From Flavobacteriaceae bacterium CRH (lineage in GTDB: Bacteria > Bacteroidota > Bacteroidia > Flavobacteriales > Flavobacteriaceae): DNA of 64,000 bases. This document shows, in pieces, positions 40,230 through 47,920 of this stretch. The stretch's first letter is position 1. Every line of letters starts with the position of its first letter. The notes under the pieces are model-generated. The model was not told the origin of the DNA. It worked only from the letters and a program-made list of their open reading frames with translations, and made no database searches. A program made the position numbers and the translations under genes. The stretch covers positions 62,001 through 126,000 of the forward strand of contig LMAJ01000015.1 in assembly GCA_001507425.1 (NCBI GenBank). Reading direction: 5' to 3'.

Positions 40230-41603
40230 ATGGAAGCAACACAATTTATAACAGCGAAACAATTATTGGGAGGCTGGTTACCACAAAACCCACAAATTGT
40301 CGAAGATTGGATCCTAAAAATCAAAAAACTTACCAAAAAAAATCCAACACCACTTATTCCTGAAATTGCCGAATTTCAAAATCTAGTGTATTCAGATCCT
40401 GTTTTGTATGCGAATGTGCAGGGAATGTTTGCCGAAGCTTATTTTTTAAAACAAAAAACTCCTTTACTTTGGGAACCAGAACCTATGACTTTTGAGGATT
40501 TCCTTGTTTTACTTAACGGAATCATGCAAACCGCTCCCGAAGCTTACCAAAGTGGTGCTCCCGGAAATCAAACCCCTGCAGGTATGATTGGTTTTCCGAT
40601 AAATGCCCTTTTGGCCTGGCCAATGGCGACCAATTTTGGGTATGATGTTTTTTCAAACGCTTTGGTCAATCAGCAGCTAAAAAAAATATTAAACTACTGG
40701 TCTAAATTTTTGGTTACAGAAGATTCTAGATATGTTTTGATAGAAAATGACCCATCAGAAAACGTAATTGCATGGTTGAGTGACTTAGCACAATCCGAAA
40801 TGATGCAAGTTGCTCAAGGGGCATTAGGTTTAGAACCGAATCCTATTTCACCCGATGCTACATTTGCTGATGTCTTTCAGTCAGATCCTTCAGATGTATA
40901 TTATGGATTCAAAAGCTGGGACGATTTTTTCACGAGATTGTTTTGCCTGAATGTGCGCCCAGTTACCCAACCCAATGATGATTCGATTATTGTAAACGCC
41001 TGCGAATCGGCACCTTTGCAAGTGGCTACCAATGTAGCTTTGTCGGATAAATTTTGGCTAAAAGGGCAGCCATATTCGTTAGAAAACATGATGAATTTTG
41101 ATGAATTAGCACCTCAATTTGATGGTGGAACAGTTTATCAGGCCTTTTTGAGTGCCTTGAGTTACCACCGCTGGCACAGTCCTGTAAACGGTAAAATCGT
41201 AAAAACGGCTGTTATAAATGGTTCTTATTATTTAGAAAATCTATACCAGGGTTTCTACAATCCAAAGGGAGCCGATTCGAGCGCACCCAACAATTCACAA
41301 CCCTTTTTAACAGCAGTTGCCACCAGAGCTGTTATATATATTGAAGCAGATAATCCGGCAATTGGACTTATGTGTGTAATTCCTGTGGGTATGGCAGAGG
41401 TTTCCAGCTGTGAAATAACAGTAAAGGCTGGTGACATTGTAAAAAAAGGCGACGAACTGGGTATGTTTCATTTTGGTGGTTCAACGCACTGCCTGATTTT
41501 TAGACCGGGTGTTAATTTAGAATTCAGCACTTATGAAGAAACACCGGGCTTGGACGCTCTTTATAATATTCGTGTAAACACACAAATAGCAAAAGTGATT
41601 TAA
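40230..41603 (+). CDS. phosphatidylserine decarboxylase-family protein (PsiD-like)
   Basis: A 457-residue cytoplasmic protein without signal peptide or membrane segment. An N-terminal PSDC-type associated domain (about residues 30-170) precedes the decarboxylase core. The core has the His motif SYHRWHSPVNG (His313, His316) and a pyruvoyl-forming site FGGST with Ser418, where self-cleavage should give beta and alpha chains. True membrane phosphatidylserine decarboxylases are shorter, hydrophobic at the N-terminus and carry LGST. The soluble form with the extra N-terminal domain and GGS(S/T) resembles fungal PsiD-type L-tryptophan decarboxylases, so an amino-acid decarboxylase is a good alternative. 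It is the only plus-strand gene in the left 55 kb and is bracketed by palindromes, with a strong terminator behind it; its link to pectin use is unclear. Confidence 0.75.
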   Translation: MEATQFITAKQLLGGWLPQNPQIVEDWILKIKKLTKKNPTPLIPEIAEFQNLVYSDPVLYANVQGMFAEAYFLKQKTPLLWEPEPMTFEDFLVLLNGIMQTAPEAYQSGAPGNQTPAGMIGFPINALLAWPMATNFGYDVFSNALVNQQLKKILNYWSKFLVTEDSRYVLIENDPSENVIAWLSDLAQSEMMQVAQGALGLEPNPISPDATFADVFQSDPSDVYYGFKSWDDFFTRLFCLNVRPVTQPNDDSIIVNACESAPLQVATNVALSDKFWLKGQPYSLENMMNFDELAPQFDGGTVYQAFLSALSYHRWHSPVNGKIVKTAVINGSYYLENLYQGFYNPKGADSSAPNNSQPFLTAVATRAVIYIEADNPAIGLMCVIPVGMAEVSSCEITVKAGDIVKKGDELGMFHFGGSTHCLIFRPGVNLEFSTYEETPGLDALYNIRVNTQIAKVI

Positions 41604-41623
41604 AAGGCATTTCATTTCATAAT

Positions 41624-41667
41624 AAAACACATAGTTTTCTAGATCGAAAAGCTATGTGTTTTTTTAT
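41624..41667 (+). terminator. terminator of the PsiD-like gene (copy 1)
   Basis: The stem AAACACATAG (41625-41634) pairs with CTATGTGTTT (41652-41661), followed by a T-run. This is a classical intrinsic terminator 21 bp after the stop codon. Confidence 0.8.
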
Positions 41668-41800
41668 TTATAATCTTTTTCAAACATAGCCAGTGGTTTC
41701 AACCACTGGATATGTTTGAAAAACCAGTTTGGACTCTCCTAATAATATTTGTGTAAACACACAAATAGCAAAAGTGATTTAAAAAGCATCTCATTTCAAA

Positions 41801-41843
41801 AAAACACATAGATTTCCAGATCGAAAAGCTATGTGTTTTTTTA
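41801..41843 (+). terminator. duplicated terminator (copy 2)
   Basis: The same stem (41802-41811 with 41829-41838) and T-run as the preceding terminator, carried by the tandem duplication. Its stem word is also the word of the acacatag palindromes elsewhere in the window. Confidence 0.75.
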
Positions 41844-41857
41844 TTTATAATCTTTTT

Positions 41858-41976
41858 CAAAACATAGCCAGTGGTTTCAACCACTGGGACGCGAGAGATG
41901 TAAAGATACATCAAGATATATAACATTAAGTTTATCGCATTACGTTTCCCGTGGTTGAAACCACGGGCTATGTTTA
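41858..41976. repeat. intergenic palindrome (catagcc...ggttgaaacc family)
   Basis: The outer arms ACATAGCC and GGGCTATGT enclose two hairpins, CCAGTGGTTTCAACCACTGG and CCGTGGTTGAAACCACGG. Its left half is also present in the first copy of the tandem duplication (41681-41719), and a relative lies at 30582-30662. Confidence 0.75.
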
Positions 41977-41992
41977 AATAGATGATTTGAGA

Positions 41993-43573
41993 TTAATTCC
42001 CATTAAAAAACAAATACAAACTCAAAATCACAATTCCAAGAATCGCAAATAACATCTTCACTTTTTTACTGGTTTTAGGAACATCAGTTTCACTTACAAA
42101 AGTAGTTTCCGGATTTTTATCTGCTAATGAAATAATAATCGCTGACACCAATAAAGTTGCAAAAATGTAAAACGAAATCAATAAAAAGTGAGGCCAAACG
42201 GGATATTTATCAGCAGGGAAAATCCATAAATATAAGACGCCTACAAATAAACTAAAGGCTGAACCCCAGGATAAAGTGGCATTTACCGCTTTTTTTGTGG
42301 TACGTTTCCAGAAAATACTCAACAGAAAAACAACAGATAAAGATGGCGCCAGAAAACCCAAAACGGCCTGAAAAATATTGAATAAATTTTGACCTTTTAT
42401 ATTATCAATCGCAACGGCAATAAGAATGGCAAACAAACATCCAACAGCAATTGTGATACGACCAATTTTAATTTGCTCTTTTATTGAAGCATTTGAATTT
42501 ATTTTTTTGACATAAATATCATTAGTAAAAACGGTACTCAATGCGTTTAATGATGAACCAATTGTTCCAACTAAAACCGCAATCATCACACAAATTACCA
42601 ATCCGTTCATTCCGCTTGGGAATAAATTCGTTACCATTGTCATGTAAGCTAGATCAGAATTTTTACCTAATTCAGGGTATAAAACATAACACAAAATTCC
42701 CGGTAAAATAAACAAAGGCAAAGCCAAAACTTTTAGCCAACCAATGAAATTAACTCCTAGTTGTCCTTGTTCTAAATTCTTCGCTCCCAAAACACTTTGA
42801 ACCATCGATTGATCTGTACAGAAAAATGCAACTGCGGCAACAGGATATCCTAATAATATTGCCGGCCACGGATAATGTGCATCGTTTGCGGGCTGAACTA
42901 AATTCCAGAAATTAGGAGGTGTTTTGGCAATTAATGCGCTGATTCCCCCCACTTTTTGCAATCCTAAATACGATAATGTTAGCGAAACCACAATCAATAA
43001 AATCATCTGAAAAACATTCACTTTTGCAATGGCTTTTAATCCTCCGGCAAAAGTAAAAATCCCTGAAAAAATTACTAAAACGGTCACACTTTGCCACATC
43101 GGAATTCCTAAAATCTGACGTACCAAAATTCCTCCGCTAAACAAACCTAATGATAACCAGCTTACTAATATTTTGACTAAAGCGTACCACGCTAAAATAT
43201 TTTGTGTGCTGTCGCCATAACGTTTTCCCATATATTCAGGCATTGTGCTTACTTTGCTGGCTATATATCTGGGTGCAAAAACCATAGCCAAAAGCAATAA
43301 AAACACAAAAGCGTACCATTCGAAATTTCCGGCTACAATTCCGGTTGCGTAACCAATACTTGCAAAAGCTAATAATGATGAAGGCCCAACATTGGTTCCC
43401 CACATATTAAAACCGATGCTATACCATTTAAGTGAATTTCCGGCCAGAAAAAGTGTTTCGTTTTTCTTGCTTTGTTTCACGCTTACGACATATCCAATAA
43501 TTAATAAAGCGGCCAAATAAACACCAACAATTATAAAATCTAAGGTCGTTAACTTATCGTAAATGCTGTTCAT
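41993..43573 (-). CDS. sodium/solute symporter (SSS/SLC5 family)
   Basis: A 526-residue inner-membrane protein with about 13-14 hydrophobic helices, starting near residue 14 (FIIVGVYLAALLIIGYVV). SSS features are visible: the NxWGTNVGPSS segment in an early helix, SSLNALSTVFTNDIY in the later core, and a long final helix. SSS transporters import sugars and organic acids with sodium. It overlaps the stop of the upstream Gfo/Idh/MocA gene by 4 bp (ATGA), so the two are coupled. The whole unit begins at the mutarotase-fusion promoter, so the likely cargo is a deoxy-sugar or uronic acid freed in the periplasm. The exact substrate cannot be read from sequence. Confidence 0.9.
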   Translation of the reverse strand: MNSIYDKLTTLDFIIVGVYLAALLIIGYVVSVKQSKKNETLFLAGNSLKWYSIGFNMWGTNVGPSSLLAFASIGYATGIVAGNFEWYAFVFLLLLAMVFAPRYIASKVSTMPEYMGKRYGDSTQNILAWYALVKILVSWLSLGLFSGGILVRQILGIPMWQSVTVLVIFSGIFTFAGGLKAIAKVNVFQMILLIVVSLTLSYLGLQKVGGISALIAKTPPNFWNLVQPANDAHYPWPAILLGYPVAAVAFFCTDQSMVQSVLGAKNLEQGQLGVNFIGWLKVLALPLFILPGILCYVLYPELGKNSDLAYMTMVTNLFPSGMNGLVICVMIAVLVGTIGSSLNALSTVFTNDIYVKKINSNASIKEQIKIGRITIAVGCLFAILIAVAIDNIKGQNLFNIFQAVLGFLAPSLSVVFLLSIFWKRTTKKAVNATLSWGSAFSLFVGVLYLWIFPADKYPVWPHFLLISFYIFATLLVSAIIISLADKNPETTFVSETDVPKTSKKVKMLFAILGIVILSLYLFFNGN

Positions 43574-44634
43574 AATCCGTATTCGTTAAGAACATCAGCA
43601 ATTTTTACTGGCATTCCGGTTTGTAAAGATTTATCCATTGCTTGTAATAGAGCTACAGTTCCGATTCCTTCTTTCATGTCTGGATAAGCCACAAAATCCT
43701 GTTCGATACTGTCTGCGAAATATTCCAGATAATTTTGATATTCGCCTGCGTGATGGCTTTGTCCTTCGAAACGGAAATAATGTTTTAAAGTTGAATCTCC
43801 CCATGTTATTACTTTTTCTTCTCCCGTTTTGTCTGTAACGGCATAACGTAATTCATGATAATCGGCCTGGCTTGCGCCTTCGGTTGCTCTTAAAATTGTG
43901 CTCATTCCGCTATCTCGTTGTGCGGGTTGCGTTGGCGAAGTATAAACTCCGCTTACTCTCGCAATTCTTCCGTCGGTTGCTTTGAAGATAAAGTGCATTG
44001 TGTCTTCGTTTTTTAATCCGGCAATACTTCCGTTACTGCTAATCATTCCGTAACCCATTACTTCCTGAATATTCGGCAAATACCATCTGATAAAATCTAC
44101 AGGATGACTTAATCCGCCATAAAGCCATTTAAAAGATTGAAGCAAAGACCACTCTTTTTCTAAAAACCATCTGTGATCAGCATGATAATGCGCTTCGATT
44201 GTAATTAACTCGCCAATTAAACCTGCTTCAAAATCGGCACGTTGTCTTTTTGCGGGTTCAAAAAATCTTGAACTTTGTCCGATGAAAACTTTTTTTCCGG
44301 TTTTTTCGCTTAAGGCTAATAATGCTGCAGCATCTGAAAGATTATCGATAAATGGTTTTGTACAAACGACATGTTTTCCGTGCAGTAAAGCTTGTTTTAC
44401 ATGTTCGGCATGCAGATGATCCGGCGTATAAATCGCTATTATATCTATCGTTTCATCATTTAATAAATCTTCGTAGTTTGTTGTATAAGAATGGAAATCA
44501 AATTCTTTCGCTCTCTGTTTACACAATTCCTCATTTCTGTCGCATACTTTTACAAGTTCTAATTTTGAACTTTTTAAAGCTGCCGACATGGTGCTTCTTC
44601 CTTCTCCGAGTCCTAAAATGGCGATTTTTAACAT
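43570..44634 (-). CDS. Gfo/Idh/MocA-family oxidoreductase
   Basis: A 354-residue cytoplasmic NAD(P)-dependent oxidoreductase. The Rossmann start is LKIAILGLGEGRSTM, followed by an acidic residue after strand 2 (VCDRNEE). The usual EKP motif appears as CTKPF. The C-terminal half is the alpha/beta substrate domain with HADHRWF and SHPVDFIRW blocks. Family members oxidise, reduce or epimerise sugars and inositols. It is coupled to the SSS symporter downstream and lies 150 bp from the mutarotase-fusion gene, which suggests that the imported sugar is its substrate. It is only distantly similar to the other Gfo/Idh/MocA protein at 60426-61502, which differs in length and motifs. Confidence 0.88.
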   Translation of the reverse strand: MLKIAILGLGEGRSTMSAALKSSKLELVKVCDRNEELCKQRAKEFDFHSYTTNYEDLLNDETIDIIAIYTPDHLHAEHVKQALLHGKHVVCTKPFIDNLSDAAALLALSEKTGKKVFIGQSSRFFEPAKRQRADFEAGLIGELITIEAHYHADHRWFLEKEWSLLQSFKWLYGGLSHPVDFIRWYLPNIQEVMGYGMISSNGSIAGLKNEDTMHFIFKATDGRIARVSGVYTSPTQPAQRDSGMSTILRATEGASQADYHELRYAVTDKTGEEKVITWGDSTLKHYFRFEGQSHHAGEYQNYLEYFADSIEQDFVAYPDMKEGIGTVALLQAMDKSLQTGMPVKIADVLNEYGL

Positions 44635-44658
44635 GGGTTGTGGTTATTTTAGATTGTT

Positions 44659-44783
44659 GTTTGCCACGAATTCACGAATTATTTTTTTCCTTATGAAATC
44701 TTACTTTTAATTCCTCGAATATAATTCGTGTAATAAATTATTATCTCAAGTAATTAGTTCGATTCGTGAATTCGTGGCAAACT
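44659..44783. repeat. intergenic palindrome (ttgccacgaattcacg family)
   Basis: The outer arms TTGCCACGAATTCACGAATT and its complement (ATTCGTGAATTCGTGGCAA, ending at 44780) flank an AT-rich centre containing a smaller related pair (CTCGAATATAATTCGTG). It fills the gap between the Gfo/Idh/MocA gene and the upstream gene. Confidence 0.8.
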
Positions 44784-44784
44784 A

Positions 44785-47292
44785 TTATTTTGTTTCTATT
44801 TTGTTTAAGAAAATCCAGGTTTCGTCTGGTTTTGCTCCTTCGATTCCGGTTTGATATTTTTTCATTAGTGCGTTCCATTCGTCTACGCGCGGATTATTTT
44901 CGGTTGTTTTTGGATTCAGTTTATCCAGATTTTCTCCTTTTGGAATACTGATAATCAACATCAATTGTTTTTCATTTTTGAAAACCTGTAATTGCTGAAA
45001 ATCAGCATTACAGAATCCTTTTGCTATTTCAGGCCATTTTTCAAATTGTGTCGTGTGATAATCTACATATTCTTTTTGCAGTTTTGGATCATTAACCAAA
45101 TTGGCTGTCAAAACAATATTTTCCCATTCTGATGCCGGTTTTGAATCTTTGCATCTTTCAAAATTTTGAAAATCGTAAATTGGATTTTCATAGATTTTTA
45201 TTTGTGCCGATGGATAAGCTAAAGCCAATTTCTTTTTTGTTCTTTCGGGCTGGTTCATTTTTCCGTAAATCACTAAATGGTTTTTCCATTGATATAGCGA
45301 TTCACCAACAATTCGAAATCCTTTTATGGTCGATTTAATTTTTTCGATATCAAAATCAGAATCTATTAATTCTATTGCAACCGATTTTGGTAATTCTTGT
45401 AAACCCCATTTTTCATCGATAACAACTTCTTTTATCAGATCCTTATATGGCGCTCTAATTCCGGCAGCATCTTTTATTTTTGTGCTTACATACGGATCAT
45501 TACTTTCCCAAATATTTCCTTCTGGACCGTTGTTATTTTTTAGGATTTTCTTTTCTGCAATCCAGTTGTTTTTAATGGTAAATCCCTGACTTCCTTCATC
45601 GGTATATAAATACAACCACAAAAACGGATCGTGCGCGTACGGACTATTGTAAACTTTGTCTATATAATTTTCTTCAATTCTGCTATTTGGCTGTGACGAA
45701 AGTGTGTAAATTCCCGAAACATCGTGTAGATGTTTGGCATAATGATGAATTTTGTTTCCGATGATTTTGTTGTTTTCCATTACATTTTTGGTGTGCGTCC
45801 AGCCCCAACCCATTGAAATTCCACTATACGCAACATCTGAAATTTCGTTGTGTTCGATCGTAAGGTTTTTTACAAAACCGGCCGCAATTCCTAAGCATCC
45901 CCAATCTTCATTGGCAACATTTGTTATTAAATTGTCTGCAATTAATTCACCAGAACAAATTTCTCTTTCGTCTTTAATCACTAATGGCAAATGCGCTTCG
46001 AAAGCTTCTTCAGAAAAAACACCAACATTTATAGCATTTCCGCCAATGTCTTTAAATAAATTTCCTTTGATTGTATTGTGATTTGTTCCTTTATTTAAAT
46101 CTAATCCGGTTGATGATAAATGTTCGAAACGACAAGATTCGAATTGAATATTATTTGAATAATTGACTTCAACAGCACCACGTGGCCTCCCAACCCAACC
46201 TTGATTTTCTAAATTCGCCTGATTTGGAGTTCCCGAAATGGCTAGTTTATAAGCATCTAATAAATACATTCCGGCCTGCAACGGAACGTGACCTTGTTGC
46301 GAAGGGCGAAGCCAATTGCTATATTGAAATGAAATTCCTTTGAAATTAAAATAATTAACTGGTGAATCAATTGTTCCTTTTATCTCGACTAAATTTTCGA
46401 GAACGGGAACTGTAACTTTTGCCGAAGTTAAATCTTCTCCTTCTCTTGGAATGTAATAGATTTTGGCATTTTTTTTATCCAAATACCATTCTCCAGCTTC
46501 GTTCAACATGGAGATTCCATTGTTTAAAAAGAATGCAGAATTTCCGTTGTTTTTAGAAATCCACGGCGCTGGCCACGGATGTTCACTTTGAATGCGGCTT
46601 TCCGGTTGTTCAAACGAAAGTCTTGCACTATCTTTTTGAACTTCGATATTTTTAATTCGAAGATTGGCAGTCGACCACCATTGTATGATGAACATTTCCA
46701 TTCCCGGTTCATACTTTATGGATTTATCTTTAAATGGAATCCAACAGGTTTCTGTTGCTGCATCCCAGGAAAGAATTCTGTCCATTTGGTTGCCGGGAGT
46801 GCTTTTGGCTCTTACGGCTTTTTTTCCGTTGATCCATAATTGTCTATAATTAATAATTTCACCTGCTTTTTGAGGCGCATCTGCAACCCAAATGTTTGTT
46901 TTTTTCAAACCATTTATTGCAGTTATTTTTTTCCAGTTTTTTATTTCTAGTCCGCCGCTTAAAATTGGTTTTGTATTTACCTCGGCTTCAATTGTTGTTG
47001 GACTTTCTGGAGTTCCAGAATCTTCGGGTCTTATGAATAATGGCTCGTTTAGATAATAAGTCCCGTTTTGTAATATAATATGAATTCCGTTTTTTATGGA
47101 TGCATCTTTTAGACGACGCAATTCTCTGGCTTTTCTCACTGCCATTTGTACGGTTGCCAAAGGGCTTTGTTTTGTTCCCGGATTTTTATCACTTCCATTT
47201 GGTGAAACCCAAATTTCTCCTGCGGTTACTGAAGATACAGAACAGGTGATCAAAAAAGCTATAAATATTTTATGGAAAGTTTGTAAATGCAT
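44785..47292 (-). CDS. secreted beta-helix (GH141-like) protein fused to L-rhamnose-mutarotase-like domain
   Basis: About 835 residues from the Met at 47292, chosen because it begins a normal signal peptide (MHLQTFHKIFIAFLITC...SVTAG); the frame also opens 16 codons earlier at 47340. Residues about 25-650 form a right-handed beta-helix starting IWVSPNGSDKNPGTKQSPL, with the SGG...W step and GIYTLSSQ / LYTDEGS turns typical of GH141-like enzymes (alpha-L-fucosidase or xylanase). The last 113 residues are RhaM-like: EYVDYHTTQFEKWPE supplies the Tyr and His, and DEWNALM the Trp, that I associate with the L-rhamnose mutarotase active site. The segment before it (about 655-715) looks like a second ferredoxin-like unit. 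It starts a transcription unit with the tandem AGGATAG promoter. A secreted mutarotase domain joined to a glycosidase is unusual. Confidence 0.75.
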   Translation of the reverse strand: MHLQTFHKIFIAFLITCSVSSVTAGEIWVSPNGSDKNPGTKQSPLATVQMAVRKARELRRLKDASIKNGIHIILQNGTYYLNEPLFIRPEDSGTPESPTTIEAEVNTKPILSGGLEIKNWKKITAINGLKKTNIWVADAPQKAGEIINYRQLWINGKKAVRAKSTPGNQMDRILSWDAATETCWIPFKDKSIKYEPGMEMFIIQWWSTANLRIKNIEVQKDSARLSFEQPESRIQSEHPWPAPWISKNNGNSAFFLNNGISMLNEAGEWYLDKKNAKIYYIPREGEDLTSAKVTVPVLENLVEIKGTIDSPVNYFNFKGISFQYSNWLRPSQQGHVPLQAGMYLLDAYKLAISGTPNQANLENQGWVGRPRGAVEVNYSNNIQFESCRFEHLSSTGLDLNKGTNHNTIKGNLFKDIGGNAINVGVFSEEAFEAHLPLVIKDEREICSGELIADNLITNVANEDWGCLGIAAGFVKNLTIEHNEISDVAYSGISMGWGWTHTKNVMENNKIIGNKIHHYAKHLHDVSGIYTLSSQPNSRIEENYIDKVYNSPYAHDPFLWLYLYTDEGSQGFTIKNNWIAEKKILKNNNGPEGNIWESNDPYVSTKIKDAAGIRAPYKDLIKEVVIDEKWGLQELPKSVAIELIDSDFDIEKIKSTIKGFRIVGESLYQWKNHLVIYGKMNQPERTKKKLALAYPSAQIKIYENPIYDFQNFERCKDSKPASEWENIVLTANLVNDPKLQKEYVDYHTTQFEKWPEIAKGFCNADFQQLQVFKNEKQLMLIISIPKGENLDKLNPKTTENNPRVDEWNALMKKYQTGIEGAKPDETWIFLNKIETK

Positions 47293-47390
47293 TTTATTTT
47301 TAATTTTTATAATGCTCAAAAATTGGAATATAAATTTCACTTTTTAAAATTTACATTCTCAAATTTAGCACTTTATATAATTATTTGGCA

Positions 47391-47434
47391 CCAATTTAAT
47401 TGAACCTTAAAACATAAGTATCCTGTACCTTCCT
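47391..47434 (-). promoter_or_regulatory. mutarotase-fusion promoter with AGGATAG-type repeat (site 3)
   Basis: Minus-strand reading: AGGAAGG-TAC-AGGATAC (47434 to 47418), 19 bp, then TAAATTGG (47398 to 47391), a weak match to TAnnTTTG. The spacing equals that of sites 1 and 2, which supports it despite the poorer box. Confidence 0.7.
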
Positions 47435-47477
47435 GAAATACGTTAAATAAGTGTGGTTTTTACACATTATGTGTTTT

Positions 47478-47618
47478 TACCGCAAAGAACGCTAAGATTT
47501 TTACTCCTAGCTTTTATGAAAACACAAAGTTCGCAAAGCTATGTATTGACATAGCTTTGCGAACTTTGTGTTTTTTAGAAGGCATTCTTAAATAAAAATC
47601 TTTGCGTTCTTTGCGGTA
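47478..47618. repeat. two-level nested palindrome (accgcaaag family)
   Basis: The outer arms TACCGCAAAGAACGCTAAG and complement (ending 47618) enclose an inner near-perfect hairpin, AACACAAAGTTCGCAAAGC (from 47521) with its complement ending at 47572. The 141-bp size and the inner/outer plan match the acacatag elements although the sequence is unrelated. Confidence 0.85.
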
Positions 47619-47760
47619 AAAAATAATTAGCGAGCATGTTTTTATAAAAAAATAACGTCCGACAATGCCGGACGCTAGATCACAAAAAACCACTTTTGCT
47701 TAAACAAACTTAAAAAAAACTGCCTTTAACCGGTTGGGGTGTAATGTCTACAATTTAATT

Positions 47761-47897
47761 AAACACATAGAAACATAGATTTTATATTTTCGGAAAAAGT
47801 AAATCAAAAAGAAACTCGTTTCTCACACATAGCTATGTGTGTTAATGCAAGTAAAACGCCTTTTTTGAGTTCAATAATTCTATGTTTCTATGTGTTC
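47761..47897. repeat. acacatag palindromic element (copy 2)
   Basis: The outer arms AAACACATAGAAACATAG and complement enclose a perfect inner 18-bp palindrome CACACATAGCTATGTGTG (47824-47841). The stretch AGTAAAACGCCTTTTTTGAG right of centre is shared with the copy at 53387-53526. Confidence 0.85.
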
Positions 47898-47920
47898 AAA
47901 AAACACCCAACAAGTTTATT

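Larger units (their letters stand above)
41560..41892 (+). repeat. tandem duplication of the decarboxylase 3' end
   Basis: Bases about 41560-41713 and about 41739-41892 are copies at an offset of 179 bp with roughly one change in ten. The second copy contains a relic of the last codons (NTQIAKVI and stop), the same terminator hairpin and the same following palindrome (CATAGCCAGTGG). Confidence 0.85.
41604..41992. other. 389-bp spacer with duplicated gene tail
   Basis: It contains two tandem copies of the decarboxylase tail plus terminator (period 179 bp) and two copies of the catagcc palindrome family. No gene is seen. Confidence 0.75.
47293..47920. other. 628-bp spacer
   Basis: It contains the promoter of the mutarotase-fusion gene (47391-47434), a nested palindrome (47478-47618) and a copy of the acacatag element (47761-47897). 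Positions 47620-47760 hold nothing recognised. Confidence 0.7.
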
